The notes under the pieces are model-generated. The model did not search any database. It saw only the letters and a list, made by a program, of their open reading frames with translations, and was not told the DNA's origin. A DNA stretch of 10,757 bases. Source: Prevotella sp. GTDB taxonomy: Bacteria > Bacteroidota > Bacteroidia > Bacteroidales > Bacteroidaceae. Each line of letters begins with the position of its first letter. The first letter of the stretch is position 1. Positions 7,033-10,757 of the stretch are shown here, piece by piece. Made by a program: the position numbers and the translations under genes. Where the stretch lies: positions 1 through 10,757 of the forward strand of contig JAHHQW010000064.1 of the NCBI GenBank assembly GCA_020026195.1. Reading direction: 5' to 3'.

Positions 7033-8223
7033 TCAATAGAGGAATCCCATAAGCCATATAGGCATCTGATTGTCCTTTCCTATTTCTGAATTATATCTCA
7101 CATAATAAGTATCGTCCTTCAGTTCCTTGCGTGCGCCGTGCATGGCATCCATGATGACAAACTTGTATTTGCCGTCGATGATGTAGCGGCCGCGTTTTGA
7201 AGTCTCCAGATTAATCTCGTGGTCTTTCCACATCGAATTAACGAAGAATGTCTCCATTATTTCCTGATCGCTCAGCGTGCGCGGATAAATGGTATACATA
7301 AGGTTGGTGCTGTACATCATCACTCTGACGGGTTTCTTCGGATAAGATTCGCCGAGGGGATAGATGGTTGTCATAAGGCGTGCCTCTGACAGATATTTGA
7401 TGTATTTCATCACCGTTGCCCTGCTGGTGTCTATCTGTTCTGCCAGCTTACTGATGTTCGGTGCCTTCAATCCGTTGAGTGCCAGCATGTAGAACAGTTT
7501 CTTTATCTTCGGCAGATATTTAAGGTCTATCTGCTTTATCAGGAGTATATCTACCTCTATCATCATGTTCATGGTCTTGAGCAGATTCTCTGAATAGTTC
7601 TGGTTCTCAAGAAAACATGGATAGAATCCGTGGTGGATGTAATCCTTGAAATAATCTGAAGGGGAAACTTCGGGAAGTATTTCCTTTACTATCTTTTCGT
7701 GATTGTTTATCACTTCTTCAAGACTGTAAGCTCTGAAATTCTTACCTGTCTTGAGGTTGATGAATTCTCTGAGAGAGAATCCTCTGAGGTTGTAACTCTT
7801 GACTATACCGTTGAGTTCGGGGTTTTCTTCCTTAAGTCGCATCACACTCGAACCGGTGAATACAATCTTGAGTCCTTTGTAATTATCGTAGCATTTGCGA
7901 AGCTGTCGGCTCCAGTCTGGTTCCTTGAACACCTGGTCTACAAGCAGTACCTTTCCGCCGTTACGATAAAACTCTCCCGCAAACTCATAGAGTCCTCTTC
8001 CCTGAAAGTAGAAGTTGTTCATATTTATATAGAGACATTCGTGACTTTCCGTTCTGAAAAACTCCTTTGCATATTGCAGGAGGAACGTTGTCTTACCCAC
8101 ACCTCTCGAGCCCTTGATACCTATCAGACGGTCATTCCAGTCTATCTCGTCCATAAGTATGCGGCGTACGGGAGCGTAGATATGCTCTATCAAATATTTG
8201 TGTGTACGAAAGAATCCTTCCAT
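7033..8223 (-). CDS. AAA_14/DUF4143-type ATPase with altered Walker B
   Basis: 396 codons, cytoplasmic. The layout matches the AAA_14-DUF4143 families common in Bacteroidales: N-terminal P-loop ATPase with Walker A GSRGVGKT at 38-45, Walker B KVLLVDQ at 91-97, and a sensor-1-like IVFTGSS at 120-126. A winged-helix segment (NISKLAEQIDTSRATVMKYIKYL, about 256-278) follows, and then a C-terminal DUF4143-like domain ending MPIWLMGFLY. The role of these proteins is not established. Two oddities stand out. The Walker B acid pair is DQ (codons GAC CAG) instead of DE, a change that usually blocks hydrolysis while allowing ATP binding. The C-terminal stretch usually reading like FEVGGKxK is here FVIMDAMHGARK. 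Both suggest a non-canonical or inactive member, though I recall the consensus and did not align it. It has its own promoter 24 nt or so upstream. Confidence 0.8.
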   Translation of the reverse strand: MEGFFRTHKYLIEHIYAPVRRILMDEIDWNDRLIGIKGSRGVGKTTFLLQYAKEFFRTESHECLYINMNNFYFQGRGLYEFAGEFYRNGGKVLLVDQVFKEPDWSRQLRKCYDNYKGLKIVFTGSSVMRLKEENPELNGIVKSYNLRGFSLREFINLKTGKNFRAYSLEEVINNHEKIVKEILPEVSPSDYFKDYIHHGFYPCFLENQNYSENLLKTMNMMIEVDILLIKQIDLKYLPKIKKLFYMLALNGLKAPNISKLAEQIDTSRATVMKYIKYLSEARLMTTIYPLGESYPKKPVRVMMYSTNLMYTIYPRTLSDQEIMETFFVNSMWKDHEINLETSKRGRYIIDGKYKFVIMDAMHGARKELKDDTYYVRYNSEIGKDNQMPIWLMGFLY

Positions 8224-8253
8224 CTTTTTACATTAACTTGATAATTACAGATG

Positions 8254-8284
8254 CAAAGATAATATATAATTAGTAAATTGCAAA
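8254..8284 (-). promoter_or_regulatory. Promoter of the AAA_14/DUF4143 ATPase gene
   Basis: The minus strand reads TTTG, 19 nt, TATCTTTG, a full consensus match. The expected start lies near 8247, giving a leader of about 25 nt. Confidence 0.72.
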
Positions 8285-8327
8285 CTACAGATTGCAAAAT
8301 CTCACGTTTTTTGTTTATTTTTGCAAA
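8277..8327. repeat. Three TTGCAAA copies in the divergent promoter region
   Basis: TTGCAAA occurs at 8278-8284, 8292-8298 and 8321-8327. The first two are part of an 8-bp direct repeat ATTGCAAA spaced by 14 bp. The copies cover the minus -33 box, the plus -33 box and the end of the plus -7 box. The third lies inside the palindrome TTTTTGCAAAAA (8318-8329). Part of the similarity comes from the promoter consensus itself. Confidence 0.4.
8292..8323 (+). promoter_or_regulatory. Promoter of the ATP-grasp-like gene
   Basis: TTG, 21 nt, TATTTTTG on the plus strand. The expected start is about 8330, leaving a leader near 25 nt before ATG 8355. Its -33 box lies only 7 bp from the -33 box of the leftward promoter, so the two polymerases could hardly bind together. 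Confidence 0.6.
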
Positions 8328-8354
8328 AAAATAGGATAAAACTTGACATTAAGC

Positions 8355-9344
8355 ATGAATTTACATATATTCAATCCGGAACATGACCTTATTCTTGCCA
8401 ATAACACAAAGAATTATACTCCTTCGAGCGGAATTTTGAAAATGCGCAGAAGTTTTTCTTATGTTCCTGTTTTCTGGGCTTCGCGCGGTGATGTCATTCT
8501 CACGGATGACGTCGGTATTTCTGTTGCAGAAAACAAGGCTCACGGCATTCCTGATGCTGATGTCATCTTCTGCACTCTCAATGATTTACACAGGTTTAAG
8601 TTCGACTCCATAAATCCGTGGGGATGGGATAAGACTCTGAAGCACAGTCTTATACGTTATGGTGTAGATTCTGCACTGATGCCTTCTGACGAGCAATTGA
8701 ACGTTATTCGCAACATGTCGCATCGTCGTAATGTCCTGCCTTTGATGCAGGTTCTCCGTGACGGACAGGAGGACTGTACATGCGGTGACGGACTCGAATG
8801 TTTTTCTGTCGATGAAATAGAAGAGGTGCTGTCCACATGGAAACGTATCGTTATCAAAGCTCCGTGGAGCAGCAGCGGCATTAATATAATATATGTAGAA
8901 GGTGTTTTGTCTGATGCCATGCGTTCGCGTTGCAGTCACCTTATAGACAAACAGGGTTCTGTAATGACCGAGCCTCTATATAATAAGGTGAAGGATTTTG
9001 CCATGGAGTTTTATTCTGACGGAAAAGGCAGCACCGAATATCTGGGATTATCTGTTTTTGAGACATTAGGCACGGCATACCTTAATAACATGGTGGCATC
9101 TGAAGAGGACAAGTTAAAGGTTCTGTCGGAATACGTATCCCCTGCCCTGCTTCACGAAATACAGTCACGTATCTGTAGCTACATGTCCGTAGTCTGCACC
9201 TCACGTTACCGCGGACCTTTCGGCGTGGACATGATGGTTGTATCGCAGAACGGCACAAATGTCATCGATCCATGCGTTGAGATAAATCTCCGCCGCACCA
9301 TGGGACACGTGGCATTAGAAAGATGGAAGCATCTTAAAGGCTGA
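8355..9344 (+). CDS. Uncharacterised ATP-grasp-like protein (NPEHD family)
   Basis: 329 codons from ATG 8355. A TTG start at 8343 would add four residues (MTLS) but is less likely. The protein has no signal peptide. It begins IFNPEHDLILANN, a motif I recall at the start of an unnamed Bacteroidales family, and carries NPWGWD at 87-92. The second half reads as an ATP-grasp domain: VIKAPWSSSG at 166-175 with Lys168 as likely phosphate-binding residue, MTEP at 204-207, DFAMEF at 214-219, YLGLSVFET at 229-237, GPFGVDMM at 287-294, and PCVEINLRRTMG at 306-317 with Glu309 and Asn311 as likely metal ligands. ATP-grasp enzymes join a carboxylate to an amine or thiol through an acyl phosphate, so a ligase is expected; the substrates are unknown. 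It is transcribed divergently from the ATPase gene and has no partner downstream. No terminator hairpin was found after it. Confidence 0.72.
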   Translation: MNLHIFNPEHDLILANNTKNYTPSSGILKMRRSFSYVPVFWASRGDVILTDDVGISVAENKAHGIPDADVIFCTLNDLHRFKFDSINPWGWDKTLKHSLIRYGVDSALMPSDEQLNVIRNMSHRRNVLPLMQVLRDGQEDCTCGDGLECFSVDEIEEVLSTWKRIVIKAPWSSSGINIIYVEGVLSDAMRSRCSHLIDKQGSVMTEPLYNKVKDFAMEFYSDGKGSTEYLGLSVFETLGTAYLNNMVASEEDKLKVLSEYVSPALLHEIQSRICSYMSVVCTSRYRGPFGVDMMVVSQNGTNVIDPCVEINLRRTMGHVALERWKHLKG

Positions 9345-9386
9345 AATATACCGGACAGAGATATTATTCAAAACACCTTATGGCAC

Positions 9387-9662
9387 TTATGAATTCAGCC
9401 AGAGTTTCAATGCCGATATTCTTTCCTTGCTGACAACTATTGATTTAGACGGCTGTGGTAATACGCTGAGAATTACTTTTCCTCCGGTATCAGGAATAAT
9501 TTTTTTAATACAGTCTGCCGACAAAATGAACTGCGTATTTTTACTCAATGCAATATTACGTAATACTAAAAGGATGAGTAAGTTTTTTCGATTACCTTGT
9601 TTTTTTACTGTGTCACGGATAGTTTTTTTTATTGAAAAGAGAAGATGATTTATGGCAGGATG
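9387..9662 (-). pseudogene. Open frame without a normal start, possible gene remnant
   Basis: After a TGA at 9663-9665 the minus strand stays open for 91 codons to TAA at 9387-9389 but contains no ATG. The conceptual product is protein-like, ending with segments such as IIPDTGGKVILSVLPQPSKS and SKERISALKLWLNS, but I do not recognise it. A short part (SKNTQFILSADCIKK) faintly resembles the region that follows GWxxLP in IS1380 transposases, and the transposase remnant just upstream (9668-10009) has the same direction. It could therefore be more of the same decayed element, the tail of an unrelated broken gene, or chance. It also fills the otherwise empty stretch between 9345 and 9667. A 73-codon plus-strand frame over the same DNA (9427-9648) is less convincing. 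Confidence 0.25.
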
Positions 9663-9667
9663 TCAGA

Positions 9668-10009
9668 TTAGGTATAATCTCCTTCATTATACGTGTCATC
9701 AAAATCAAAACCAGCTTTATATAAACAAATGAAGAATTTTGGCAGACGTTTCCAACCGAATACGTTGTTCATTGTGTCAAAGATTCTTTCCTTTTCTCCA
9801 CGGAATTTATAAAATTCCACAATATTCCTTTTGTTTGATTTGAAATCGTTGATAAGATGAATAGAAATATCCTCAATACATAAACCGCCGCAGAAGAACA
9901 CACACATAAGGAAACGGAGAATTTTACTGTAGCTATAACCGAATGGCTGACAGCGTTTTCCTAATATTGAACCGATTACTTTGGATAAAAGAGCATGGAA
10001 TTGCTCCAT
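9668..10009 (-). pseudogene. Internally deleted IS1380-type transposase remnant
   Basis: 113 codons from ATG 10009. Residues 25-55 (YSYSKILRFLMCVFFCGGLCIEDISIHL and following) match the N-terminal region of IS1380-family transposases of Bacteroidales. Residues 63-92 (IVEFYKFRGEKERIF, then MNNVFGWKRLP) match a much later part of the same proteins, including the Y-x2-R-x3-E signature with the third catalytic acid Glu74. The roughly 200 or more residues that should lie between, with the two catalytic Asp, are missing around residues 56-62. The C-terminus (FDFDDTYNEGDYT) is unlike the family. An in-frame deletion and loss of the 3' part therefore explain the ORF. Terminal inverted repeats were not found. 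The product cannot catalyse transposition; the family call is from memory of the motifs. Confidence 0.65.
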
Positions 10010-10033
10010 AATGGAAAATATTCAGCCAAAAGG

Positions 10034-10064
10034 TTGATTTGTTCAGATTTAATTTATACTTTTG
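10034..10064 (+). promoter_or_regulatory. Promoter of the small PH-like membrane protein gene
   Basis: TTG, 20 nt, TACTTTTG on the plus strand. The predicted start near 10071 gives a leader of about 70 nt. It lies just upstream of the leftward transposase remnant. Confidence 0.6.
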
Positions 10065-10140
10065 CTATGTCTGATGAATATTTTTTATCTGCATAGGAGT
10101 TTGTATAATGGAGAATAGCAATTTTTATTAAAAGATCTAT

Positions 10141-10539
10141 ATGAAAAATATTAAAGTATGTAGAAGAGCACGTTGGTTCTATTTCTCTTTATTTCTGTTA
10201 GCATATCTCATATTAGTACTTATCATGTATCAAATTATGGGATATGATAGCGGTACAACCACGAGCGTAGTATCAATAGGAATATTTACGATTTTATTTT
10301 ATCTGTTTACATACGGTAAAGTAAAGATACACGTTGATGACAAGACTCTGGAGTGCAGACCATTTAATCCTTGCAGATTGTTTAAGATAGACAAGAGCAG
10401 AATAGAGGATGTGAATATCGTGCAGAAACGCTTAGGGGATGCTGTGGTAATTACCTATAGCGGTGGCAATAAGGTAACCTTGTTACCCGATAATCCTAAT
10501 GAATTAGTGGATCTGCTAAAAAGGAATCCCAATTATTAA
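10141..10539 (+). CDS. Small membrane protein with two TM helices and a probable bacterial PH-like domain
   Basis: 132 codons from ATG 10141. Residues 1-11 are basic (KNIKVCRRAR). Two hydrophobic helices follow, about 12-33 and 42-58, joined by a short loop MGYDSGTT, which puts both termini in the cytoplasm by the positive-inside rule. From residue 59 the chain is a series of short strands: KVKIHVDDKTLECRP, then KIDKSRIEDVNIV, then AVVITYSGGNKVTLLP. It ends with a helix NPNELVDLLKR. This order is typical of small bacterial proteins with a PH-like domain behind a two-helix anchor, so I call it by pattern; no catalytic residues are visible and no specific role is known. It has its own promoter, no recognisable partner, and no clear terminator after it. 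Confidence 0.62.
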   Translation: MKNIKVCRRARWFYFSLFLLAYLILVLIMYQIMGYDSGTTTSVVSIGIFTILFYLFTYGKVKIHVDDKTLECRPFNPCRLFKIDKSRIEDVNIVQKRLGDAVVITYSGGNKVTLLPDNPNELVDLLKRNPNY

Positions 10540-10757
10540 CCATTTATTACCATGTAATTACATAAGAATATCCTAAAACCTCTTTTATAATAGTGTAATT
10601 ATAGTTAATTCTGCATTATTTTCGAGAGAATCATAAAAAGGCATATAAGTTTACTTGATATTATAAAAATAATATATTATATTTACAGAAAAATATAAAA
10701 CCAAAACCCGTTGGCGGAATTAATTTGATAAATATTTATGTGTAAAAAGTTGTGCAT
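10540..10757. other. AT-rich terminal stretch
   Basis: 218 bp to the window edge. It contains a perfect 12-bp palindrome ATGTAATTACAT at 10552-10563, 12 bp after the stop codon, and a 6-bp A/T hairpin at 10586-10603 without a U-run. No promoter or gene start is convincing. Confidence 0.45.

Noticed and set aside
9427..9648. Plus-strand 73-codon frame
   Set aside because: No domain or promoter, and the opposite strand has a longer and more protein-like frame.
10586..10603. A/T hairpin after the PH-like gene as terminator
   Set aside because: Only six A/T pairs and no U-run follow.

Overview
The window looks like chromosomal DNA of an anaerobic member of the Bacteroidales, probably Prevotellaceae or a close relative. 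Three things point there: promoters of the Bacteroidetes type (TTG or TTTG, 19-21 nt, TAnnTTTG), AT-rich leaders without Shine-Dalgarno sequences, and gene families typical of gut and oral Bacteroidales (DUF4932, DUF4878 and YiiX-like lipoproteins, AAA_14/DUF4143 ATPases, a one-polypeptide pyruvate:ferredoxin oxidoreductase, IS1380-type transposase debris). The genus is inferred, not proven.

Layout from left to right. At 20-769 (minus) lies a secreted HExxH metalloprotease-like protein that appears truncated. From 770 to 2103 there is no convincing protein gene. Instead two minus-strand transcription units are visible, each with a near-consensus promoter and a strong intrinsic terminator, giving predicted RNAs of about 155 nt (1106-1260) and 220 nt (1808-2028). 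Both promoters carry the same 16-bp element directly upstream of the -33 box, as a perfect palindrome in one and a 13/16 match in the other. This is the least explained and most interesting part of the window. At 2104-3071 (minus) two overlapping genes encode lipoproteins, a DUF4878-like protein and a YiiX-like permuted papain-fold protein. A 352-bp spacer follows that contains the nifJ terminator.

nifJ (3424-6993, minus) encodes a complete pyruvate:ferredoxin/flavodoxin oxidoreductase, the enzyme that turns pyruvate into acetyl-CoA, CO2 and reduced ferredoxin. An AAA_14/DUF4143-type ATPase gene (7033-8223, minus) lies 39 bp upstream in the same direction. Its Walker B motif reads DQ where DE is usual. 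Back-to-back promoters at 8254-8323 drive this ATPase gene leftward and an uncharacterised ATP-grasp-like protein (8355-9344, plus) rightward.

The right end is decayed: a 92-codon minus-strand frame without a normal start (9387-9662) and an internally deleted IS1380-type transposase (9668-10009). These are followed by a small two-helix membrane protein with a probable PH-like domain (10141-10539, plus) under its own promoter. Apart from the two-lipoprotein pair there is no sign of one pathway linking the genes. No tRNA, rRNA, CRISPR array or intact mobile element was seen.
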